DNA of 20,137 bases from assembly GCF_022712295.1 (NCBI RefSeq), contig NZ_JALAGT010000112.1, positions 1-20,137 on the forward strand. Direction: 5' to 3'. The position numbers and the translations under genes are program-made. The notes under the pieces were generated by a model that had not been told where the DNA came from, ran no database searches, and saw nothing but the letters and a program-made list of their open reading frames with translations. Source of the DNA: Galactobacter sp. (GTDB taxonomy: Bacteria; Actinomycetota; Actinomycetes; Actinomycetales; Micrococcaceae). Of this stretch, positions 7,038 through 13,772 are shown in pieces (the stretch's first letter is position 1; the number at the start of each line of letters is the position of its first letter).

Positions 7038-7622
7038 ATGCGCGTCGTCACCCTCGTCTCCGGATCAGGAACCAACTTCCAAGCAGTCTTGGATGCCGCG
7101 ACTGCCGGTCTGCTCCCTGACGTCGAGATCGTGGCCGTCGGCGCCGACAAGCCGGACACCGGGGGAGTGGCCCGCGGCGTTGCCTTCGGCGCGGAGGGTT
7201 TCGTGGTCTCCCCAGCGGACTACGCAAGCCGTGCCGAGTGGGATGAGGCACTGGCCGCCAAGGTGGCCTCCTACCAGCCGGATCTGGTGGGGGCCGCCGG
7301 ATTCATGAAGATCCTCGGCGCCGCCTTCCTGGACTGTTTCGGCGGACGCACCCTGAACACTCACCCTGCCCTGCTGCCGGCCTTCCCCGGCGCCCACGGC
7401 GTGCGGGATGCCATGGCTTACGGCGTGAAGGTCACCGGCTGCACCATCCATTGGGTGGATGCCGGAGTGGACACCGGCCCCATCATCGACCAGACGCCCG
7501 TGCGCATCGAGGCCGGGGAGACCGAGGAACACCTCCACGAGCGCATCAAGGTGGAGGAACGCAGGCTGCTGGTGGACACCATCGCGGCGCTCGCTTCGGG
7601 CTCGATGGCCTTCCCCGCCTGA
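7038..7622 (+). CDS. purN: Phosphoribosylglycinamide formyltransferase (GART)
   Basis: 194 residues, standard for PurN. It transfers the formyl group of 10-formyltetrahydrofolate to GAR in purine synthesis, in the cytosol. Seen: N-terminal phosphate-binding loop VSGSGTNFQA (residues 7-16), the catalytic set N107 and H109 in LNTHPALLPAFPGAHG, and D145 in DAGVDTGPII. The start at ATG 7038 gives the normal MRVVTLVSGSG beginning; an extension to 6987 would add an unrelated, Arg-rich stretch. It follows the PerM-like gene by 132 bases but has its own -10 box. Its stop is 8 bases before a 29-bp palindrome shared with the convergent MFS gene. Confidence 0.96.
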   Translation: MRVVTLVSGSGTNFQAVLDAATAGLLPDVEIVAVGADKPDTGGVARGVAFGAEGFVVSPADYASRAEWDEALAAKVASYQPDLVGAAGFMKILGAAFLDCFGGRTLNTHPALLPAFPGAHGVRDAMAYGVKVTGCTIHWVDAGVDTGPIIDQTPVRIEAGETEEHLHERIKVEERRLLVDTIAALASGSMAFPA

Positions 7623-7630
7623 ACGACTCT

Positions 7631-7691
7631 TGATGGCAGTATCCGCAAATGCGAGCACGGTTCGTGCTCGCATTTGCGGATACTGCCATCA
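7631..7691. terminator. 29-bp perfect palindrome, bidirectional terminator between purN and the MFS gene
   Basis: The 29 bases at 7631-7659 are exactly complementary to 7663-7691, with loop GTT. This is the longest perfect hairpin in the window. It lies between convergent genes, 8 bases after the purN stop, and its right end contains the MFS stop codon (7689-7691 read on the minus strand). Confidence 0.85.
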
Positions 7692-9053
7692 GGTGAGATC
7701 GGTGCCCTTCGTCTCAGGGGACACGAACAGCATGGCCACGATCGCCACGGCCACCAGGATCAGCGCGACCGTGAAGCAGGCCGTCAGGCCGAAGTTGGGC
7801 CATGCCCAGGCGAAGACCAACGGCCCAACGCCGGCACCGAGCCGGGACATGGTGGAGGCCCACCCGAAGCCCGATGCCCGCAGGTGGGTGGGGTAGAGCT
7901 CGGACACGTAGGCGTAGAGCACTGGGATCGCGACCTGGATCAGGGCACCGAACACCAACAGCCAGATCACGGCCGTGCTCGGGTTGTTCAGTGCCGCGGC
8001 CACGACCACCAGGAGCACCGCGGACAGGGGAGCGGACACGGCCAGCAGGAGCTTGCGGCCCAGCTTCTCCACCAACAACGCCGCGACGACCACGCCCACC
8101 AGGCCTGCCGCAGCCATCCCCGCGCCCGAGATCAGTGCGGCCGTCTGTTGCAGCCCCGCCTCGGTGAGAATGGTGGGCATCCAGTTCAGCGCCAAATAGT
8201 AAACCAATAGCACGGTCAGGAAGAGCGCCCAGCTCACCGCGGTGATGCCCGGTGCCTCGCGCCAGAGCCGCCCCAACTGGACCAGCCAGGCTGGCACCTT
8301 GGTTGCGGCCCGCGGCTTCTCCGCCACGACCTCGTAGTCCACCGGCGTCGCGCCGGTGCGGGCCACGAGGCCGTCCACCACGGCGCGTGCCTCGGACTCC
8401 TGCCCGCGGGAGGCCAAGTAGAGCGGGGACTCGGGCACAGAGCGTCGGACCCAGAACACCAGCAACGCCGGCAGGATCATGACGGCCAGCGACCAGCGCC
8501 AGGTCCCGGTCAGAGCCAGCAACCAGGCGGAGACGAAGAAGGCGCAGGCGGCGCCAATGGGCCACCACCCATCCATGGCGGTGAGCACCTTGCCCCGCGC
8601 GGAACGAGGCGTGAACTCGCCCACCAGGGCGTAATCCACCGGGATGCAGCCGCCCAACCCCACACCGGCCAGGAACCGGCACAGGGTGAAGACCCAGAAC
8701 GTGGGGGACAACGCACCCAGCGCCGTGAACACGGCGAAGATCAGCAGTGTCCACGTGAACGCCTTGCGGCGGCCCACGCGGTCGGCGATGGTTCCCCAGA
8801 GCACGGCGCCCACGGCCATGCCGACCAGGTTCGCGGTGCTCAACAGCGCAGCGGTGGCGCGGGGAAGGTCCCATTCCGCCATGACACCGGGGATGAGGGC
8901 GCCGTTGAGGGTGACGTCCCAGGCATCGAACATGAAGCCCAGGCCGCCGATCACGAAGATGCGGCCCTGAACACCCCAGCGGAAGGGGAGGGACTGGACC
9001 ACATCGTCAGAGGTGGGCAGTCCGGCCCGGACGGACGAATTCGAGGATGACAT
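7689..9053 (-). CDS. Major facilitator superfamily transporter (metabolite:H+ symporter type)
   Basis: 454 residues with about twelve membrane segments. MFS signatures are clear: DRVGRRKAF in the loop between segments 2 and 3, RFLAGVGLGGCIPVDYALVGEFTPRSARGK around segments 4-5, WMPTIL, LGRKLLL in the second half, and a SPETKG end near the C-terminus. The layout resembles the NiaP/aromatic-acid group of proton symporters, whose members carry small organic acids such as niacin or benzoates. The substrate cannot be assigned. The ATG at 9053 has a modest GGAAAG upstream. It faces purN and diverges from the DUF4303-type gene across 88 bases. Confidence 0.88.
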   Translation of the reverse strand: MSSSNSSVRAGLPTSDDVVQSLPFRWGVQGRIFVIGGLGFMFDAWDVTLNGALIPGVMAEWDLPRATAALLSTANLVGMAVGAVLWGTIADRVGRRKAFTWTLLIFAVFTALGALSPTFWVFTLCRFLAGVGLGGCIPVDYALVGEFTPRSARGKVLTAMDGWWPIGAACAFFVSAWLLALTGTWRWSLAVMILPALLVFWVRRSVPESPLYLASRGQESEARAVVDGLVARTGATPVDYEVVAEKPRAATKVPAWLVQLGRLWREAPGITAVSWALFLTVLLVYYLALNWMPTILTEAGLQQTAALISGAGMAAAGLVGVVVAALLVEKLGRKLLLAVSAPLSAVLLVVVAAALNNPSTAVIWLLVFGALIQVAIPVLYAYVSELYPTHLRASGFGWASTMSRLGAGVGPLVFAWAWPNFGLTACFTVALILVAVAIVAMLFVSPETKGTDLT

Positions 9054-9129
9054 GAGCCATATCTTTCCAGCGTCGGCGTGTTCTCCACAGGTCAGCGGGG
9101 ATTCTCTTCCGCGTGAGGTGAGTCACTTG

Positions 9130-9135
9130 TAGGCT
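9130..9135 (+). promoter_or_regulatory. -10 box of the DUF4303-type gene, leaderless-type
   Basis: TAGGCT ends 6 bases before ATG 9142 and there is no Shine-Dalgarno in the gap, so transcription probably starts at the ATG. The -35 region is weak (TTCCGC-like). Confidence 0.5.
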
Positions 9136-9141
9136 CTGGTC

Positions 9142-9846
9142 ATGGGACTCGATTGGACGGCCCTGGAAGAAGGGCTCAGACGCACCGCATATCGCCAGGC
9201 CTCCGTGGTCATCGGCGCGCACCCGGAACACCACTTCTACGGGGTCGCCCTCCACGGGGTCCCCACGGATGCGGCAGAACCTCTGGTGCTGCCCGTCCTG
9301 GCGCTGAACTCCGAGGAGGCCCTGGTCCGGGACCTGTCCGAGGAGGACGCCCCGATCCCGGAGGAGGAACCCGAGCCCGAGGAACGCTTCAGCGAAGACG
9401 CCCCGGAAGAACCCCTGGACGGCTCCGACCCCGCGGAACCGGACGAGGAGGAGGACGACGAGGACGAGGACCTCGATTCGGTCGCGGAGGAACCCGATGT
9501 TCCCTCCGACGACGGCGCGGTCGGCTTCTACTCCCGCCGCTGGGACCCGGTGGATTGGCACTGGAACGCCCTGGACCTGGTGGACGAGGCCGCCGCCGGG
9601 GTCTGGGAGCGCGCGCTCGCCGCAGAGGCCGACGCCTCCGGCTGGCAGCCCACTGCCTATCACTTCTACGAGGTCATGGTCTCGGTCATGCGGCAGGTCC
9701 GTGAGGATCTGACCAGGGAGACCGGCAAGGAACTGGTCTGCTTCGTCGCAGACGATGACCACGCAGAGCGCTTGCTGCGCGCCTGCCTGACCTCGCGGCA
9801 GTTGGCCGAGCATTTCCCGGAGCTCATCGAGCCGCTACTGGCTTAG
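9142..9846 (+). CDS. DUF4303-like protein of unknown function with a long acidic insert
   Basis: 234 residues with no signal peptide or membrane segment. Residues 1-60 (ALEEGLRRTAYRQASVVIGAHPEH, FYGVALHG, LPVLALNSEEAL) and 128-234 (FYSRRWDPVDWHWNALD, VMRQVREDL, FVADDDH) resemble the N- and C-terminal parts of DUF4303 proteins. That family is small and cytosolic, often found near toxin-immunity or SMI1/KNR4-type proteins, with no known reaction. Residues 65-124 are an acidic low-complexity stretch, almost all Glu, Asp, Pro and Ala, including a run of eleven Asp/Glu. That stretch looks inserted in the domain. It stands alone between the MFS gene and purH; its stop codon lies in a 9-base tandem repeat. 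Family call moderate, function unknown. Confidence 0.65.
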   Translation: MGLDWTALEEGLRRTAYRQASVVIGAHPEHHFYGVALHGVPTDAAEPLVLPVLALNSEEALVRDLSEEDAPIPEEEPEPEERFSEDAPEEPLDGSDPAEPDEEEDDEDEDLDSVAEEPDVPSDDGAVGFYSRRWDPVDWHWNALDLVDEAAAGVWERALAAEADASGWQPTAYHFYEVMVSVMRQVREDLTRETGKELVCFVADDDHAERLLRACLTSRQLAEHFPELIEPLLA

Positions 9847-9875
9847 CCGGCTTAGCCGGCTTAGCGGGCTTAGCC
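9840..9875. repeat. Four tandem 9-base GGCTTAGCC units spanning a stop codon
   Basis: Units at 9840-9848, 9849-9857, 9858-9866 (GGCTTAGCG) and 9867-9875. Each is nearly self-complementary (GGCT...AGCC), so several competing small stems are possible. The first unit supplies the TAG stop of the DUF4303-type gene; the other units repeat TAG in frame, giving back-up stops. Confidence 0.9.
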
Positions 9876-9940
9876 GGCGGTCCAATGGCCGACGGCGGTG
9901 GCCGGGTTCGTCGCGGTCCGGCAGGATCGGCGCCGGATGG

Positions 9941-9968
9941 GTGCCGGGGACGGCACTTCCGGTGCCGT
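9941..9968 (+). terminator. Overlapping GTGCCG/CGGCAC stems upstream of purH
   Basis: GTGCCG-GGGA-CGGCAC (9941-9956) and ACGGCAC-ttccg-GTGCCGT (9950-9968) use the same middle strand, so only one can form. The likely role is terminator of the DUF4303-type transcript, about 100 bases after its stop. The rest of the 237-base gap to purH holds the tandem repeat and the purH promoter; I see no gene in it. Confidence 0.35.
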
Positions 9969-10035
9969 GGCAGATGTCGGGGAGACCGGTCGTCGGGCAC
10001 GAGGTCACGATCTGGGGCCACGCGCATGCGGAAAG

Positions 10036-10041
10036 TAGACT
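10036..10041 (+). promoter_or_regulatory. -10 box of purH
   Basis: TAGACT predicts a start near 10048 and a leader of about 36 bases that contains the Shine-Dalgarno AGGAG (10071-10075). The -35 is not convincing. No purine riboswitch or PurR-type box was recognised. Confidence 0.45.
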
Positions 10042-10083
10042 GGGCGACGACCCCACCCCATACCTCTCGCAGGAGCTTGATCC

Positions 10084-11751
10084 GTGAGCCAGACCGTGCT
10101 CGACCGTGTGCCGCTGAAGCGGGCCCTCATTTCCGTCTACGACAAGACCGGGTTGGAGGAACTCGCCACGGGCCTCCACGAAGCCGGCGTCTCCATCGTC
10201 TCCACCGGTTCCACCGCGGGTCGCATCGCGGCCGCGGGTGTCCCAGTGACCGAGGTTGCCGACCTCACCGGCTTCCCTGAGTGCCTCGAAGGCCGCGTGA
10301 AGACCCTGCACCCGCGCGTGCACGCAGGCATCCTCGCCGACCGCCGCAAGGAGGACCACGTCCGTCAGCTCGAGGAGCTGGGCGTGGAACCCTTCGATCT
10401 GGTGGTCGTGAACCTCTACCCGTTCGTCGAGACCGTGCGCTCCGGCGCCGACCAGGACGCCGTCGTTGAGCAGATCGACATCGGCGGACCCTCCATGGTT
10501 CGGGCTGCCGCCAAGAACCACCCGTCGGTGTCCGTGGTCGTGAATCCGGAGTCCTACGGTGACGTCGTCGAGGCCGCCAAGTCCGGCGGATTCGACCTGA
10601 AGACCCGTCGTCGGCTGGCCTCGCTGGCCTTTGCACACACCGCAGCGTACGACACCGCGGTGGCCAAGTGGACCGCGGCCCAGTTCGGAGATCCGGAGGC
10701 AGAAGAGACCCCGGCCTTCCCGCCCTACGCCGGCCTGGCGCTGGAGCGTTCCGAAGTGCTCCGGTATGGCGAGAACCCGCATCAGGCCGCCGCCCTTTAC
10801 GCCGAGGTGGACGGCATCCCGGGTGTGGCCCAGGCCGAGCAGCTGCACGGCAAGGCCATGAGCTTCAACAACTACCAGGATGTGGACGCTGCCGTTCGCG
10901 CCGCCTACGACTTCGCCGACCCGGCCGTCGCGATCATCAAGCACGCCAACCCCTGCGGCATCGCCGTGGCCACCCCCGGCGCTGCCGACCCGATCGCCGA
11001 CGCCCATGCCAAGGCCCATGCCACCGACCCGGTCTCCGCCTTCGGCGGCGTCATCGCCGCCAACCGTGTGGTGACCGCCGGGATGGCCGCCACCGTCAAG
11101 GGCATCTTCACCGAGGTCGTCGCCGCACCCGGCTTCGAGCCCGAGGCGCTGGAGATCCTCTCCGCCAAGAAGAACATCCGCCTGCTGCAGCTGCCCGAGG
11201 GCTTCGAACGCGACACCGTGAACCTGAAGCCCATCTCCGGCGGTGCGCTGGTGCAGCAAGCCGACCAGATCGACGCCGCCGGTGACGATCCGGCCAACTG
11301 GACCCTGGCCACCGGTGAGGCCGCGGACGCCGAGACGCTGGCCGACCTGGTCTTCGCCTGGCGCGCCATCCGTTCCGCCAAGTCCAACGCCATCCTGCTG
11401 GCGCATGACGGTGCAGCCGTCGGTATCGGCATGGGCCAGGTCAACCGCGTGGACTCCTGCCGCCTGGCCGTGGAACGCGCCAACACCCTGGGTGTGAAGG
11501 TCGAGTCCGACGTGGACTCCGCCGGCGGCGCTCAGGCCGGGGACGCCGCTTCCGAGGAGCGTGCCCGCGGTGCGGTAGCCGCTTCCGACGCGTTCTTCCC
11601 CTTCTCCGACGGCCCGCAGGTGCTGATCGACGCCGGCGTCAAGGCCATCGTCCAGCCGGGTGGGTCCGTGCGTGACGAGGAGACCATCGAGGCCGCCAAG
11701 GCCGCCGGAGTCACCATGTACCTGACCGGGGAGCGTCACTTCTTCCACTGA
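10084..11751 (+). CDS. purH: Bifunctional AICAR transformylase / IMP cyclohydrolase
   Basis: 555 residues, slightly longer than the usual 510-535. It carries out the last two steps of IMP synthesis: formylation of AICAR with 10-formyltetrahydrofolate, then ring closure. The N-terminal cyclohydrolase (MGS-like) domain shows ALISVYDKTGLEELA, VSTGSTAGRIAAAG, EGRVKTLHPRVHAGIL and DLVVVNLYPF. The transformylase domain has the Lys-His pair in IIKHANPCGIA (K286-H287), SAFGGVIAANR and FFPFSDG, and ends with the conserved GERHFFH. GTG 10084 is preceded by AGGAG at 8-base spacing. In mycobacteria purH directly follows purN; here an MFS gene and a DUF4303-type gene lie between. Confidence 0.97.
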   Translation: MSQTVLDRVPLKRALISVYDKTGLEELATGLHEAGVSIVSTGSTAGRIAAAGVPVTEVADLTGFPECLEGRVKTLHPRVHAGILADRRKEDHVRQLEELGVEPFDLVVVNLYPFVETVRSGADQDAVVEQIDIGGPSMVRAAAKNHPSVSVVVNPESYGDVVEAAKSGGFDLKTRRRLASLAFAHTAAYDTAVAKWTAAQFGDPEAEETPAFPPYAGLALERSEVLRYGENPHQAAALYAEVDGIPGVAQAEQLHGKAMSFNNYQDVDAAVRAAYDFADPAVAIIKHANPCGIAVATPGAADPIADAHAKAHATDPVSAFGGVIAANRVVTAGMAATVKGIFTEVVAAPGFEPEALEILSAKKNIRLLQLPEGFERDTVNLKPISGGALVQQADQIDAAGDDPANWTLATGEAADAETLADLVFAWRAIRSAKSNAILLAHDGAAVGIGMGQVNRVDSCRLAVERANTLGVKVESDVDSAGGAQAGDAASEERARGAVAASDAFFPFSDGPQVLIDAGVKAIVQPGGSVRDEETIEAAKAAGVTMYLTGERHFFH

Positions 11752-11811
11752 GTTTCTGCTGTCTCACTGAGACTCTGTGGAGCCGGGCGCCCGCATGGCG
11801 TCGGTCGAATT

Positions 11812-11855
11812 GCACAACGTCGGTGCTGATGTAGTCATCAGCACCGACGTTGTGC
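11812..11855 (+). terminator. 20-bp perfect hairpin terminator after purH
   Basis: 11812-11831 pairs exactly with 11836-11855 across loop TAGT, followed by GTTTTC. Located 60 bases after the purH stop and 71 bases before the convergent ABC ATPase stop, it can serve purH and possibly the opposing operon. The arm GCACAACGTCGGTGC nearly matches that of the hairpin at 2415-2464. Confidence 0.85.
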
Positions 11856-11926
11856 GTTTTCACCGACATCCTGCTCCGCCGGGTCGGGTGACGGGAGTGG
11901 GGTGATGAGATAAGGGGCAGTGTGGT

Positions 11927-12727
11927 TCAGCGGCGGGCGTGCCTGGCCTCCGGAACCACCAGTGGGGTCCCAGTTGCCGGATCCTCCACCACGCGGCACC
12001 TCAGACCGAAGACCTCGTGCACCAGCTCCGCGGTGACCACGTCCGCCGGGGTTCCCTGGTCCACCACGGCCCCGTCCTTCATGGCGATCAGGTGGGTGGC
12101 GTAGCGGGTGGCGTGGTTGAGGTCGTGCAGTACGGCGACCAGGGTGCGGCCCTCCTCATGGAGGTCGGCGAAGAGGTCCAACAGGTCGATCTGGTGGGCG
12201 ATGTCCAGGAATGTGGTCGGCTCGTCCAACAGCAGCAGATCGGTCTCCTGAGCCAACGCCATGGCGGCCCAGACACGTTGTCGCTGGCCGCCGGACAGTT
12301 CCTCGACCCGGCGTTCTGCCAGTTCGGAGACATTGGTGGCGGCCATGGCGGTCTGCACGGCCGTGTGGTCGGCATCCGACCACTGCTTGATGAAGCCCTG
12401 GTGCGGGTAGCGACCGCGGCTGACCAGGTCCTCAACGGTGATGCCTTCCGGAGCGGTGGAGCTCTGCGGCAGTAGCCCCACGATCCGGGCCGCTTCCTTG
12501 GGGCGGTACTGGTGCAGGTTCTTGCCGTCAAGGACGATCTTGCCCCGGGTCGGGGTCAGCAGCCTGGAGAGGGAGCGCAGCAGCGTGGATTTGCCGCAGG
12601 CGTTGGGGCCCACGATCACGGTGAACGACTGATCCGGGACCGAGACGGTCAGGTCCCGGGAGATGACCCGGTTCTCGTAGGCCAGGGTGACATCCTGGGC
12701 CTGCAGTCTGGAGTGGGTGGTGGCCAT
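11927..12727 (-). CDS. Iron-siderophore ABC transporter ATP-binding protein (FecE/FepC type)
   Basis: 266 residues from ATG 12727. Walker A is GPNACGKST (40-48), Q-loop Q88 in GLLPQSS, signature LSGGQRQR (144-151), Walker B LLLLDEPT with catalytic Glu169, followed by TTFLD and the H-loop VLHDLNHATRYA. The FFTFLDIAHQ-like spacing and length are those of the FecE/FepC group, which energise ferric-siderophore uptake at the inner face of the membrane. The start overlaps the restored stop of the second permease gene as TGATG, a classic coupling arrangement, with AGGAAG upstream; the longer reading frame to 12817 is the remains of the permease in another frame. It is the last gene of the three-gene minus-strand operon. 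Confidence 0.93.
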   Translation of the reverse strand: MATTHSRLQAQDVTLAYENRVISRDLTVSVPDQSFTVIVGPNACGKSTLLRSLSRLLTPTRGKIVLDGKNLHQYRPKEAARIVGLLPQSSTAPEGITVEDLVSRGRYPHQGFIKQWSDADHTAVQTAMAATNVSELAERRVEELSGGQRQRVWAAMALAQETDLLLLDEPTTFLDIAHQIDLLDLFADLHEEGRTLVAVLHDLNHATRYATHLIAMKDGAVVDQGTPADVVTAELVHEVFGLRCRVVEDPATGTPLVVPEARHARR

Positions 12728-13772
12728 CAGAGTTTCTTCCTGGCTTCCTGGATCAAGAGGACGATGAGGTAGATGCCGCCGATCACCACGGTGACGATGC
12801 CGACGGGGGGACCTCATTGGGCATGAGGTGCTGACCGACGACGTCGGCGATCAGTAGCAGGGCGGAACCCATCAGGGCGGAAGACCCAACGGGAATGCCG
12901 GGGGAGCGGACCACGCGGCGGGCGATCTGGGGTGATACGAGGGCGATGAAGGCGATCGGTCCTGCGATGGCCGTGACGATGGCGATCAGTGCCACCCCGA
13001 CCACCAGGACCACGATCCTGGTGCCTTCAGTGCGCACGCCGTGCGCCAGCGCGGCGTCGTCGCCCATTTCCAACTGCCGCAGCGGCGGGATCAAGAAGAA
13101 CGTGATGAGAGCCAATAGGGCCAGAGGCACCACTGCGATGCCCAGATCCTTGAAGGTGACCACGTCGAGAGCGCCTGCGCCCCAGAGGTTCGCGGACATC
13201 GCGACCTCGGTCTTGGCCCGCAGCAACAGGAACGTGTTGAGCGAGGAGAGCATGGCCGTCACTGCGATGCCGACGATGATGAGACGGAAGCCCTGGACGC
13301 CGCCGCGCCAGGCCAGCAGGTAGACGATCGCTGCCGTGGCCAGCCCGCCGAGCAAGGCGCCCACAGACATGGACATGACCGAGCCGCCGACCACGGTCAG
13401 GGCGATGATGGCGCCAGTGTAGGCACCGGTGGAGAAGCCGATGATGTCGGGGGAACCGAGCGGGTTGCGCGTCAGGGTCTGGAACAGCGCACCGGAGGCG
13501 GCCAACGCGGCGCCGAACATGATGGCGCCGAGGATCCTCGGCAGCCGCCACTGCACCACCACCGTGGAGGCGAAGCCGTCGTTGCCGCCCAGGGCATGGA
13601 TCACCTCGGGGATGGAGAGCGCGAGGTCGCCCAGGCCCATGGCGACGACCGCGACCAGTGCGGTGATCACGGCGAGGACGGCTCCCACCCACAGCGACCG
13701 ACGAGTGGGGCGCAGGCCCAGTCCGGGAAGCCGGAGATGGACCCGCGGGCTGGTGCTGTTGGCGCGGCTCAC
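12727..13772 (-). CDS. Iron-siderophore ABC permease (FecCD family), frameshifted near its C-terminus
   Basis: BtuC/FecCD permease with about ten membrane segments. Seen: WRLPRILGAIMFGAALAASGALFQTLTRNPLGSPDIIG, the family hallmark around residues 75-115, and GPIAFIALVSPQIARRVV. The reading frame from GTG 13772 runs only to 12783 (329 residues, ending NEVPPSASSPW). The expected tail, VGIVTVVIGGIYLIVLLIQEA plus RKKL and stop, is present in another frame at 12727-12804. The switch point is a run of six C (G6 at 12805-12810 on the plus strand); two fewer or one more C restores about 347 residues and a stop that overlaps the ATPase ATG. As written, the last membrane helix is lost. GTG 13772 overlaps the previous stop as GTGA. 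Confidence 0.88.

Noticed and set aside
9840..9875. Tandem repeat as a CRISPR, MITE or transposon end
   Set aside because: Units are 9 bases with no spacers, no target duplication and no transposase nearby.
9835..11748. 637-residue open frame on the minus strand, including a KPAKPAKP repeat
   Set aside because: It is entirely antisense to purH. The PAK repeat is only the 9-base tandem repeat read backwards.
12805..12810. Programmed ribosomal frameshifting at the C runs
   Set aside because: I saw no convincing stimulatory stem or internal Shine-Dalgarno at either run, and FecCD permeases are not known for it. Sequencing error or tract-length variation is more likely.
12728..12817. N-terminal extension of the siderophore ATPase to 12817
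   Set aside because: The extra residues are the second permease's tail read in the wrong frame; ATG 12727 has a Shine-Dalgarno and starts a normal FecE-type protein.
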